64,000 bases of DNA from Fallopia convolvulus (lineage: Eukaryota; Streptophyta; Magnoliopsida; Caryophyllales; Polygonaceae). Below, piece after piece: positions 35,215-46,489 of the stretch (its first letter is position 1; every line of letters starts with the position of its first letter). Position numbers and translations under genes: made by a program. The stretch lies in assembly GCA_964016875.1 (NCBI GenBank), contig OZ024722.1, positions 19,288,576-19,352,575 of the forward strand, in the 5' to 3' direction. Under the pieces are notes generated by a model, which was not told where the DNA came from, ran no database searches, and saw only the letters and a program-made list of their open reading frames with translations.

Positions 35215-36070
35215 AGGACCTACGGGTCATACAGGATCTTCGGATCATACAGGCAGGGGCGGAGCCAAGGGGGGCGAAGGGGGGCGGTCGCCCCTCCTCT
35301 CCCTGTCCAAATAAGGAACTAATACGTATATTTTCAATAGAAAAGTATGTAAGGTTCTTTCGTGCAGTGGAAACGCGCTCCCCCCTCCTAGCTCATTGCT
35401 CAGTGTTCAAATCTCGGGAACGCTTACCTCTTTCCTATTTTTAACTTGTACGTACTGTTATTTTTTTTTTGTTTTGTTTATGTGAGTGATATATAAAGTA
35501 GAATTTCAATTTATCTTGTTAATAAATTTAAAAGGTTATTAATTTTGGTCAATAATTAAAATTTAGTTGTTATGTTCAATTAAAAATAAAAAATATTTTT
35601 AGTTGTAACTAAATTCTTAATTAAATAGTTAATAGTGAATTCTTAATTATTTATTCACGTTTTTACTATTAAAATATAAATAAGAATTTTATTTTCTTTT
35701 ACAAGCTTAAACTTATATTTTAATTAATATATACATATTTATTAATTATTACTAATATATTATTATATATTCACACTTATTATAAACTTTTTATTATTTA
35801 AATAATATAACAATAATAGTAATAATATATTGTTTTATTTACCAATATGCACACGCGACTTGCCCCCCCTGAATTCTTTCTGGCTCCGCCACTGCATACA
35901 TGATCTTTGGATCATACAGGATCTACGGATCATACAGGACCTACGGGTCATACAGGATCTTCAGATCATATAGGATCTTCGGATCATACAAGACCTACGT
36001 GTCATATAGGATCTTCGGATAATACAAGATCTATGGATCATACAGGACCTACGGGTCATATTCAGGAGAT
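35215..36070. repeat. 18-bp minisatellite split by a MITE
   Basis: Units alternate between ggatcttcggatcataca and ggacctacgggtcataca. About two units lie before the MITE at 35254 and about nine after it (35900-36065). The repeat encodes a fortuitous DHTGPTGHTGSS-like frame at 35907-36089. The MITE insertion within the array separated the two parts. Confidence 0.85.
35254..35894. mobile_element. hAT MITE, 641 bp
   Basis: Ends CAGGGGCGGAGCCAAGG and (inverted) CAGTGGCGGAGCCAGAAAG; flanks catacagg (35246-35253) and catacatg (35895-35902), an 8-bp duplication with one mismatch. The interior is AT-rich. Near 35385-35430 is cctagctcattgctcagtgt followed by tcaaatctcggg, which resembles tRNA promoter boxes. 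No coding capacity. Confidence 0.8.
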
Positions 36071-37903
36071 CTTCGGATTTCTTTACTAAAGGGATCATAA
36101 GAGTCCATATACAGTAAACTCGGGGCAGATTCAGGCTTGAACAGTTCACAGAATAATAAATCGAATAGGCATTTGCATTTGCATACTAAATTCCTATATG
36201 ACATATATATAATATGTATGTATATGTAGATGGACTAAATGTTTGACTATGTGTGAAATAATTGATGATGGTTTATATTCACTAAGTATACGACTCACGT
36301 AAATCGCAAAATAATTTTTCAGGTTCAGCTAGATTTTACTAAGATGTGTCTCTTTCATAGGTCACATTCATACAGGTCAGCCGGCTGAAGCTTTATGCTA
36401 CCTTCTCCTCTGCATTTTGCATCTTAGACATATGAGTTTTAAAATAAGTTAGAATGACATAAGTATTAGTATAAGAAGTAATTATATATATGTGTGTGTG
36501 TGTGTGCAACCTAATATGGTTGTCAATTTCTGATATGTGTTTACATGGTTAGTTGTCATATGTGAATCATCTGCTTATATAAGAAATAAGTTATTACGAA
36601 CTATACGTCATAGTCTCACAGGGTATAAGGGTATCACAAAGAAAAAGGTCTATCTCTCTTAGTTCACTCTAATCTTCCAATCAAAATTTGGGAACATTTC
36701 ATACAAGTACTCATCTTTAAAACAATACCATATCACTTAATCTTGCTTACAAATCTCCCTTTGAAATTATTTTTTTCAAACAACACCAAATTATGGCTTT
36801 TTGAAATCTTTTGGGTGCTTATGTTTTCCCCACTTGAGATCTTACAACACCACAAAATTAGCCTACCATTCTCTACCACAAAGGGTATCTTTATTTTCAT
36901 CAAGCTACTTAACGAATTTACACATCTACTCACATGATTTTAGATGAACAAACTTGACCTTACAATGTTACTCCCACATCTTCTTAAATTCCTCCTCCAT
37001 GTTATCTCCTCTATTATTGAGTCTATCTCCTCGGTTCCTCGCTTCATTCCTCCTCCAATTGTCTCAAATACTCCCATCCCCTCAAATTTGTCCAACCATT
37101 CTTATTCTTATGTGTTTTCTCGTCAAACGTCTATTAACACATCTAACTCGCTCTCTTTGCGTGGTTCTACTCTTGCTGGTTCACCACTTTCATTGTTGGA
37201 TGTTGCTTCTTATCTCCATCCATATGATACCAAGATTCATGATATGGTAACCCGAGTCCACATCGACAGTGTCAAATTGAGAGTGAGAGTTCTTATGACC
37301 AGTAAGCATGTTGCTCTACCGAGCACTGATATTGTTGTTGAACCGAGTACATTTGCCTAAGAAAGCAAGTAAACTCATTGGTGGTTGGCAATGTAAGTTG
37401 AAATCGATGCCCTTTATGGTAATAAAACTTAGACTCTTGTTCCTCATCCTTTCTTTGCAAATGTTGTGGGAAATAAATGGGTGTACAAGATAAAGAAAAA
37501 GGTTGAATATTTTGTTCAACGCTTTAAGGCACGAATTTTAGAAAAAGGTTTCCATCAAGAGGAAGGAGTGGATTATTTTGATACATTTAGTCCCGTAGTC
37601 AAGCCCACTAGAATCTGTGTTGTGTTGTCTCAAGAGGACGGAAAATTTCCTAACTTGACATCTATAATTCATTCTTGAATGGTGACTTGCAAGAAATTGT
37701 TTTTATGGAGCAATCAAAAGGGTTTGTTAAATCAAAAAAAAAATTGATTATGTTTGCAAGCTTAATAAGGCTCTCTATGGGTCAAAGCAGACACCTAGAA
37801 CATGGTTTAATGCGCTCAAATTCTACCTTCATAGTTAAGGTCTTTGAGTATGTTATCTAGACACTTCTCTATTAACTTTGGCAATGCCTTATGTTAATAT
37901 ATA

Positions 37904-39014
37904 GGCTGAATAGCTTAAAACCACCCGTATAATATGTGATATTTCACTTAAGCACCTCTATATTGCAAAATTATGGAAAACCACCCTTATTTGACCCTTT
38001 GTTAGAAATGAACCACCCTTAATTTTTAACCTGTCGTTCATCTCCATTTGAAATCTAGTTACATGGCTTTTTTTAACTTTTTTTTCTTTTTTTTTTTTAA
38101 CTTAGTGGACAAATGATACATGCTATGTCACAACCCATGGGTACAATTAACCCACTACCGAGTACCGATGCCAAATTTAATTTCTTTTTAATATATTTTT
38201 TTACCAAACCCCAAAATTAGCTCCTCTCACCTAAATCTTTATCCTCTTTGGCTTTGTAACTCACCATGCTTTCACAGATCCATACCCACCTCCTCCGTTA
38301 TTCTCTCTTCCTTTGCCTATCTCATCCATACCCCTTGCTCACTCAATGCCCACCATCTTCGCCTTTAGTCTCCTCTAACCTCCCTAAGGTCATCCATCTC
38401 CGATCCACACCTTCCGACCAGTCGTCCCTCTAAACCTAGTTTTTATTTAAATCAATTTGACCGAAGATTTGATGAACAATGTGAAATTTGATCTTGATTC
38501 AATTTTTCATCGTTTAAATTTGCATTTTCCGTTAAATTTGACAAATTTATTTGAGATTGGAAAATTTGACGGGGTGGCAATTTGTTCCGATGACGGGGAC
38601 GTTCCTTTGATTCTGAAATTGGCTCTTGAGAATCCACATCTTGGAGCATACCTTTGTTCTAAAATCCAAATCAAACCTAAAAATAATAAAATTACCCTAA
38701 TTAATGTTATCGGAAAGACAATATAAAAATAAATAAATTTACCTATTTATCCCTGGGTAAGATTACACATGGGTATATAGACATGTTAGGTTCCTCTAGT
38801 GACATGGCATGAATCATTTGTCCACTAAGTTAAAAAAACAAGTTAAAAACAAATGCCATGTCACTAGATTTCAAAAGGAGTTGAACGCCAGGTTAAAAAG
38901 GGTGGTTCATTTCTAACGGAAGGTCAAATACGGGTGGTTTTCCATAATTTCGCAATATAGGGGTGGTTAAGTGAAATATCGCATATTATACGGGTTGTTT
39001 TCAGCCATTCGGCC
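37904..39014. mobile_element. Non-autonomous MULE, 1.11 kb, with TIRs of more than 150 bp
   Basis: The exact 9-bp duplication taatatata flanks it (37895-37903 and 39015-39023). The ends read GGCTGAATAGCTTAAAACCA and, inverted, GGCCGAATGGCTGAAAACAA; similarity continues about 160-230 bp inward. Each TIR holds several AACCACCC motifs. The centre (38220-38740) includes an open frame (38457-38726) with no recognised domain, possibly a captured host fragment. Confidence 0.88.
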
Positions 39015-40019
39015 TAATATATATGTTCTTGTTTATGAGGATTACTATTATTATTACAGTGTCAAGTGGACGTCTACTTATTTTTTTATTAAGAAATTAC
39101 ATAATGTTCTCTTTAAAAGATCTTAGTTGTCTTACTTTCTAAGTATTGAGGTCTCTTATACAGTTGATTCTTTTCACCTCTGTCAATACAAGTATCTAAG
39201 GGATCTAATACAACATAGTGATATACTTGAGTGCAAACCTAATTTGTCTCCTACATAGACCTACATCTAAGTTTCAGTCATCTAATGGTAATTATGCTTG
39301 ATCTCACTCCATACCATAGAACTGTGAAAACTCTTCAATATGCTATCATTACTCGACCTGAGATCAATTAATAGAGCTTATAAGCATGTGTATCAACCTC
39401 ATTTCATTCATTGGTGAGATGTCAAATGTATCCTTCGTAATCTCGATCTTGCTCTCAAACCGTCTACGTCCACTGCCCTAGTTGCCTATTTTGATGTAGG
39501 ATGGGTCTTTGATCCATCAGATTTGCTGTCTCAAAATGTTTTTGTTGTTTTTCTTGGAGGTAATCTTGTTAGTTGGTCATCCTATAAACAAAAACTATAT
39601 TTTGTTCTAGTTTTGAAGCTAAATATCTAGCCATTGCGCGCTTTTTTCCACCATTGAAATTATTTGGTTTTAGTAGCTACTTTTTGAGCTACGCGTTCAG
39701 TACACTACCACTCATGTGGTTTTTTGTGATAATCTGCTACCTTCCTTGTAATTAAACCAATCATTAATACGCGCACTAAACATATTAAACTAGGTTTTTA
39801 CTTTCCTCTTGAAAAGGTTAGTGATGGTGAATTGATTGTTCGATGTATGTGCCTAACACAGATCAACGAGCAGATATTTTTGCAAAAGATTTGATTAATC
39901 ATGTTTTCAGTGGTCTGCGTTCCAAGCGTCTTGTCAGTCCTCAACCTTGAGTTTGCAAGCGTAAAAATATCACGTATTGATATTAACTCATCTTAGGAAG
40001 GATTTTACCTTGTTAATGT

Positions 40020-40261
40020 TATAGAGTATAGGGGTATTTCTTGTAATAAATAAAATTGTGGGGTATTTTGTGCAATATTGTTTGTATGTATGTATAAATA
40101 CCCATTGCCCTCTTTCATGTAGCTTATCTGGTAAGCATTCTAACAGAACTCCCTGTATAATTCTGTTGAATGTTCAATGAGAGTGAGATGATGTCCATGC
40201 TTATTCAGATCAATTTGAGTGTATTTTGTCCGTGATTCCGATCCTTGATCTACATTTTATA
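40020..40261 (+). repeat. 5' LTR of the Copia element
   Basis: It begins tatagagtataggggtattt and ends gatctacattttata. It contains tgtataaatacccattgccc (about 40091), a likely TATA region. It differs from the 3' LTR by scattered changes and a small indel at gtatgtatgtataaatac. Confidence 0.9.
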
Positions 40262-40351
40262 TGGTATCAGAGCACAAGATTTGTTTCTCCTCTTTTTTCC
40301 TCAATTTTTCTCCAGTAATCGAGAGTTTTTCTTTGACGATTTTTCAAGAAA

Positions 40352-41461
40352 ATGTCAAGATCACCAACGCGTGTTGATGAATTCATGTATCAACAAGATA
40401 ACGAGGATCGAGAGAGAGATGCAAGATTTGATGATCCAATTTGGAGAGGTCGATATGAAGACAGGAGGAATCGTGGTCGTGATTTAGGGTTTGGTTCCAG
40501 TTATTCTTTGGCTCTTTCTAATTCTGATCAACCTGGAGCACAATTGGTTCCACAACGGTTTGATGGCCTGAATTTCTTGAGTTGGAATCGCAGTGTGAAG
40601 CTGGCACTTGGAGTGAAGAACAAATTAGGTTTTATTGACGGATCGTGACGTCGACCGCCTTTGGGAACAACAGAGTGTGCTAGGTGGATTCGCGCAGATC
40701 ACATGGTACATTGCTTGCTTTTCAATTCAATGGATGGTAAACTTTCTAAGACTCTCATCTATTTTGATTCTGCTAAACAGTTATGGGACAAATTAGTTGA
40801 GAGATTTTGCCAAGCCAATGATCCTTTGTTATATCAATTAAAGAGAACCCTAGCCACGTTCGAACAGGGTAATTCATTTGTGTATGAGTATTATGGTAGA
40901 CTGAAAAAGCTTTGGGATGAGTTAAAGGTTGTTAGGATGGTAATTGACTGTGATTGTGGAATCTGGAAACACCGTGGTTGTGATTATCTTACTAGAAAGG
41001 AAGAACAAGAAGAAAATGATAAGTTGATTGACTTCTTGATGGGCTTGAATGATGAATTTAGCAGCGTTTGGGGGTATGTTCTTGCTATGGATCCTCTTCC
41101 CAATGTGAACAAAGCATATTCATTAGTTCAAAGCGCTGAGAAACAAAAGTTTGTGACTAGTTCTCTAAGTTCAAAAGTTGATGGCATTGCTATATCTGTT
41201 AATAGCATGTCTGGTCGATCCCAACAACAATATGGGAAGTATTCTTTGAGTCGAGAAGAAATGCAAAATCGAGGCTTAGTGCCTAAAGACAGTTATGGAA
41301 CTAGAGATTCTTTCAAGAAAGGGAAAGATCGTTTTGCTAACAAGTATGAGAGGAAATGTGAGCATTGTCACGTGATAGTTCATTCCAAGGAAAGGTGTTA
41401 CAAACTGATTGGGTATCCTGACAACTGGAATTTAATGAGAAGTCGGATAATAGAAGGGTAA
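40352..41461 (+). pseudogene. Copia gag with an internal stop
   Basis: One reading frame is interrupted only by TGA at 40646-40648. The first part (40352-40645) carries QRFDGLNFLSWNRSVKLALG, the typical gag start. The second runs to the stop at 41461 and holds the gag core (LKRTLATFEQGNSFVYEYYG, LIDFLMGLNDEF) and a CCHC zinc knuckle, CEHCHVIVHSKERC. The knuckle binds RNA in the particle. The stop could be a mutation; with further frameshifts downstream it supports an inactive copy. Confidence 0.85.
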
Positions 41462-41558
41462 GTGGAAAACATGCAAATGATGTTGAAGTTGATTTTGATA
41501 CACCTTTTTGAGCACTCAGATGATGGTAAAGACAGTGAAATTGATCCTAAAGTCTTAG

Positions 41559-44500
41559 TTGCTATGTGTCATGAAATGGCACGCATGGTCAAAGGTAAAG
41601 GTCGTGCTTCAAAATCAGAAGTCTGCATCTGGAGCATCTAGTTCATCTTTTGCTAGTGTTGTTGGAAAGCCTTCTAGTTCTTCAGGTGGTTCTGGTTCAA
41701 CCTCTACCAACTTTGGAAAATTCTTAGGTATGATTTCTGATACAACTATAGTTGTTTCTGTTGTGGTTGCTCATGTTTGCTCAGGAACTGATTTTTGGAT
41801 TATTGACACCGGAGCTACAGACCATATGCTTTTTGATTCTAGTAAGTTGATTAATAAGAAAATTTTGCAAACTCTAGTTAAAGTAGGATTACCTGATAGC
41901 AGTATTAAGACAATCATTTTTTCTGGTTCGGTATGGTTCAATAACATATTTCAACTTCATGATGTCTTGCTTTTTTATGGGTTCAAGCATAATTTGCTCT
42001 CTGTTACAAAATTACCAAATGATAGTGGTTTGACTGGAAGTATACAATCTGACAAGATATACTTTCAGGACCCTATCACTAAAGAGGTTGTGCTTCAAGG
42101 GAGAATACGAGGATTGTTCGTTTTGGATTCTGCCAGTTTGTTGGATGCTGCACACAAGTCATCTCTCCAGGATTGTAATCAAGTTGATGTCACTAGTTCA
42201 AATAAAGTCTGTACAGTGGGTCATGATGTTAGTTTGATTCACAACAGATTAGGTCATTGTTTCCATAGTAAGCTGAAGCATTTGTCTGCTTTGTTTCCTA
42301 TAACAGTTTTTGATTTTTTTTTGTCAAAGTTGTACTCTGGCTAAACAATGTAAGATTCCTTTTAATAAAAGTGAATCTTTAGCTCTAAATGCATTTGATT
42401 TTGTTCATTTGGATGTATGGGGGCCCTATCATATTCCAATCTCATCTGGAGCTCAGTATTTCCTTACTATCTTGGATGATCACACAAGGTATACTTGGGT
42501 ATATTTGTTTAAATACAAAACTCAAGTTAAGGAAATTATTTTCTCCTTTTTTGCTTATGTCAACAATCAGTTTGGTTAGACAGTCAAGATGTTCATAAGT
42601 GATAATGGAGCTGAATTTGTTCAAAAGAGTTGCCAAGAATGTTTTGCTGAAAAAGGTATTATACATCAACAAAGTGTACCTGGAAATCCTCAACAAATGG
42701 CCGTGTTGAAAGGAAGCATAAACACATTAGTGAAACTGCTAGGGCTATGAGAATTCATGCTAGATTACCTAAATGTTTGTGGGGAGAGTGTGTTATACTG
42801 GTTGTTCATATTATCAATGTTATTCCTAGTTCAGTTTTACAATGGAAGATTCCCTTTGAATTGCTATTTCAAAAGTCACCTGATTATTCTCATCTAAGGG
42901 TACTTGGATGTCTTTGTTTTGGTAAACCAAGTACTCATACTAAAGATAAGTTTGAGGCTAAGTCTCGAAGGTGTGTTTTCATGGGATATCCACAAGGTCA
43001 AAAGGGGTATAAGCTATTTGATCTTGAGCATAAATATTTCTTTGTTACAAGAGATGTTGTGTTTCAAGAGCATGTTTTTCCCTTTGTCTAAGATAATACA
43101 TGTGATGAGTTACATAATTTTGATTCTGGTGTTAATCTACCTCTGGTGAATCCAGCTCATGATGAAGACACTGGTTTTTGCTCAGATTATGTTCCTAGTA
43201 CTTCTTCTCCAAATATACAACCTTCTATGTAGTCTGTTGATAATGCTTCACCAGAAATTGCACCAGTTATACATCCAGTTGTCAATATTCCACCGGAAAT
43301 TGTTCTTAGAAGGTCTGATAGACAACGACAAGCTCCTACAAAGCTTCAAGATTATGTTTGTTCTTTTCAAGTCACTAAGATGTTTGATCTGTCTGAGTAT
43401 TCTGCAGAGTTTGTTCAATCTTTTTGTAACATGGTGTCTACAACAGAACCATCTTCTTATAGGCAAGCAAAAGATCAACCATGTTGGGAGGATGCTATGG
43501 CTAAGGAGTGAGGCCTTAGAACACAACCAGACATGGGAGTTGACTGTTCTACCACCAGGAAAAGTTGTTATTGGATCTAAATGGGTGTTTAAGACTAAAT
43601 TCAGGCCTGATGGTATTGTGGAAAGGTGCAAAGCAAGACTTGTTGCCAAGGGTTATAATCAGGTTAAAGACAAGGATTATAAGTTCACTTTTTACCCGGT
43701 AGCAAAACTTCCTTCAGTAAGACTTTTGATTGCTTTAGCTACTGTCCGAAATTGGGATATTCATCAACTAGACATAAATAATGCTTTTCTTCATGGATAT
43801 TTGGAAGAAGAAGTTTACATGACTCCTCCTCCGGGCTATTCTAAAGCTAAAAAAGGTCAAGTTTGTCATCTTAAAAGGTCCTTATATGGACTCAAACAAG
43901 CTTCGAGGCAGTGGAATGTTGAGCTTACTAGGTTTTTTATTAAGATGGGATATCAACAATCATTACATGATTATTCTATCTTTGTCAAACATACAAGAGG
44001 TAAGATTGATATTGCTCTAGTGTATGTTGATGACTTGTTGTTGATAGAAGATGATACCTCTACTATCTTACATACCAAATCTGGTTTGGATGCAGCCTTT
44101 ACCATAAAAGATTTAGGTATGATAAGATTTTTTCTTGGTATTGAAGTTGCCAGATCTAGCAAAGGTACTATAATTCATCAAAGAAAGTACATGCTTGACA
44201 TTATCAAGGATGTTGGTTTGCTTGATTCCGCAGAGGTTGTTTTTCCTCTTCCTAGGGCTCTTGGTTTGTCTGTTGATACAGGAGATATCTTGTATGATCC
44301 TGAAGTATATAGAAGGTCAATTGGTCGCCTCTTATACTTGAATATCACTCGTCCTGGTTTGACATATTCTATTTAGCATTTGAGCCAGTTTGTTAGTTGT
44401 CCTCGACAACCACATTTGCAAGATGTGTTGCATGTAGTCAAATACTTGAAACACACACTTAATTGGGGATTGTTATATTCTGCTGCATCAGATTTGATCC

Positions 44501-44980
44501 TCTCTAGTTATAGTGATGTTGATTGGGCGGCTTGTAAGTTTACAACTCGTTCTTTAAGTGGATATTGTGTCTTTCTTGGCTCCAACTTGGTATCATGGAA
44601 AACCAAGAAGCAAAAGACCGTGTCAAAATCTTCTGCTGAGTCTGAATATCGCAACATGTCTTCTACAGCAGGTGAGGTAGTTTGGGTACATGGCATTTTA
44701 CAAGATTTGTCGGTACAGTTGCCTCTTCCTATTACTCTATTTTGACGATAAATCAGCTCAACATATTGCATCCAATCCTGTTTTCCATGAGAGGACGAAT
44801 CATATCAATATTGATTGTCATTATGTTCGGGAACGAGTTGCAGATGGATTTCTCCATACTTCTTATGTGAGATCACAATCTCAATTGGCAGATATATTCA
44901 CCAAACCTTTAGGTGAAGATCAGCACAAATTTCTGGCTTTCAAGTTAGGATTGGTTGATCATCCCCCAATTCCAACTTGA
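41559..44980 (+). pseudogene. Copia pol: protease, integrase, reverse transcriptase, RNase H, frameshifted
   Basis: Segments lie in several frames. Protease with DFWIIDTGATDHM (about 41800) carries the catalytic D-T-G. The integrase zinc region (HNRLGH at about 42240, then CQSC after a frameshift near 42310) leads to the core (FVHLDVWGPY, ISDNGAEF) and 42747-43091. Reverse transcriptase at 43500-44376 includes WVFKTKFRPDG, QLDINNAFLHG and the YVDD active site. RNase H at 44380-44980 includes YSDVDWAACKFTTRS and SLVSWKTKKQ-like sequence, and ends in DIFTKPLG. There are breaks near 41461, 42310, 42580, 43091, 44376 and 44745. It cannot encode a full polyprotein. Confidence 0.88.
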
Positions 44981-44988
44981 GGAGGGGA

Positions 44989-45226
44989 TATAGAGTATAG
45001 GGGTATTTCTTGTAATAAATAAAGTTGTGGGGTATTTTGTACAATATTGTTTGTATGTATAGTTACCCATTGCCCTCTTTCCTATAGCTTATCTGGTAAG
45101 CATTGTAACAGAATTCCCTGTATCGTTCTGTTGAATGTTCAATGAGAGTGAGATGATGTTCATGCGTATTCAGATCAATTTGAGTGAATTTTGTCCATGA
45201 TTCCGATCCTTGATCTTCATTTTATA
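44989..45226 (+). repeat. 3' LTR of the Copia element
   Basis: It begins tatagagtatagg directly after the purine tract gaggagggga and ends cattttata. The target duplication aatgt follows. Confidence 0.9.
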
Positions 45227-45231
45227 AATGT

Positions 45232-46489
45232 ATATCTTATAATTCTGTGTGCCTCAAGTCCAAGCCAAGATGTCTTTATATTGTAATCTTGTCTTTTGAA
45301 ATAATACAAGTTCAATTCACCAAATTATTTTTTTTTTGGTCGAATCAATTCACCAAATTATAGTTTTCATATTGTCACCTTTGGATTTTTCTCAGAAACA
45401 ACCTCCCGGCTTGTTCGGGGGTACGGATGCATACACTTGACCCTAGGGCCTAGACCCCGCCAGTGCGGAATTAAACTAGGTGATACAGGATTAGCCGTTT
45501 GGTGCCCGATCTTCGACGTTCACAACTCGACAATAAACACAAGTAGAACACTGATCAAAAACGAAATGCAAACAAGACTCGACAATGAAGAACACGACTT
45601 GCAATGGACGAAAATACAAGAAACGAAATCAAAACAGGAAAGAGACTCAAGTAAAGACAATAGACACAAGAACAACAAGAAGGACAACCTCATAAAACAA
45701 CTATCAAACCCTTGACCAGATCTAGCCAAGAACCTAATAGAATGATTATGAAACCAACCTTTACGATCTCACATAACAAGGAACGAGACCTTGAAGCACG
45801 AGAAAGGGGCTCGTGATTGTTGAAAGGCACCAATCTTCGACGAAATTGACACAATTCAAAACAAACCAAACTGCAATTCACACACACGATTGAAAGCCAA
45901 AGCATTCGGTTTTCTCTCTATTCAAGGAGAATGCAATCACAATAATGAGTTGTCTAACTCCTTACAAAGCTGAAATCACTATTTATATGTCCTGAAATTC
46001 TAATGAAAATAACTAATAAAGTCAAATTAAAATTAAGATAAATAGTGGCCCAATATGGAGATTGGCACGTCCGATCAGGCGCGCGCGCACGCTGGGGCGT
46101 GTCGCGTTGCCTACGCAGCACCGTTGTTGCGTTGGGGCGCGCCGCTGCAGCCTCGTTTCGATGCAATGTCGTGGCCATGGTTCGAGCCTTCTTGATCAAC
46201 ATCGGCGCTCACGACACACACAGCCTTGGCCTTGGAATCCTTGCTTGCTCCTGCCTCCTTAGCCATAGTGTAGCCCACAAAAGCATTCATCTCCCGTTGT
46301 AACTTCTTGGCTCGAGCACGGGTGAATGGCCCATCGAATAACGTAGGCGCGCCCGGTGGAGGCTGCCTAGATGGTCCCTCATCACTAGGTAGATGACGAC
46401 GTTGATATATATAACACTTTCAATATATCAATAAACTGATGTATTGAATTATTATTCAGTACTATTATTTTTTACTCCATTTTATAAAA
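45232..46489 (-). mobile_element. Gypsy-type LTR retrotransposon 3' fragment
   Basis: On the minus strand, 46352 to about 46130 reads GPFTRARAKKLQREMNAFVG, the kind of tail found at the end of plant Ty3/Gypsy polyproteins. It is followed by LTR-like sequence with a possible TATA box (complement of atttatatg at about 45983) and a GC-rich stretch. Near 45395-45480, cctcccggcttgttcggggg and tgcatacacttgaccctagg resemble plant retroposon 3' ends. Borders and target duplication were not found. Confidence 0.5.

Larger units (their letters stand above)
34121..36638. repeat. Solo LTR, 2.5 kb, carrying a nested MITE
   Basis: It starts TGTAACATCTCC and ends GGGTATCACA, flanked by aagaa on both sides (34116-34120 and 36639-36643). 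No internal retroelement sequence is present. Without the nested hAT MITE it is about 1.88 kb. It contains the minisatellite described separately. Confidence 0.85.
33341..39990 (+). mobile_element. Decayed Copia retrotransposon, broken by two insertions
   Basis: Plus-strand pieces follow Copia pol order. Integrase core remnants lie at 33690-34120 (FVDDHSNFIWVYFLSHKSQV, then KIKILQTDVGGDF). The integrase C-terminal region resumes after the solo LTR at 36644-36940 (KLFF...NTKLWLFE and frame-shifted continuations). Reverse transcriptase start is at 37440-37680 (NKWVYKIKKKVEYF, FKARILEKGFHQEEGVDYFD), and RNase H remnants at 39300-39950 (LVAYFDVGWVFDPS, GGNLVSWSSYKQK in shifting frames). Stops and shifts abound. 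It is split by the solo LTR at 34121-36638 and the MULE at 37904-39014. Its 5' LTR was not found. Its 3' LTR may be the target into which the next Copia inserted at 40015. Confidence 0.75.
40020..45226 (+). mobile_element. Complete but inactive Copia LTR retrotransposon, 5.2 kb
   Basis: The LTRs are 40020-40261 and 44989-45226 (242 and 238 bp). A TGGTATCAGAGC primer site complementary to initiator tRNA-Met follows at 40262, and a purine tract gaggagggga precedes the 3' LTR. The 5-bp duplication aatgt flanks the element (40015-40019 and 45227-45231). Domain order is gag, protease, integrase, reverse transcriptase, RNase H, which is Ty1/Copia. The LTRs start TATAGAG and end TTTTATA instead of TG...CA. 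Small indels and several substitutions separate the two LTRs, so the insertion is not recent. Confidence 0.92.

Noticed and set aside
35907..36089. 60-codon frame with DHTG repeats
   Set aside because: It is an 18-bp minisatellite read in frame; it has no start context, partner exons or known domain.
43248..43649. 133-codon minus-strand frame
   Set aside because: It is a shadow of the Copia reverse transcriptase on the plus strand.
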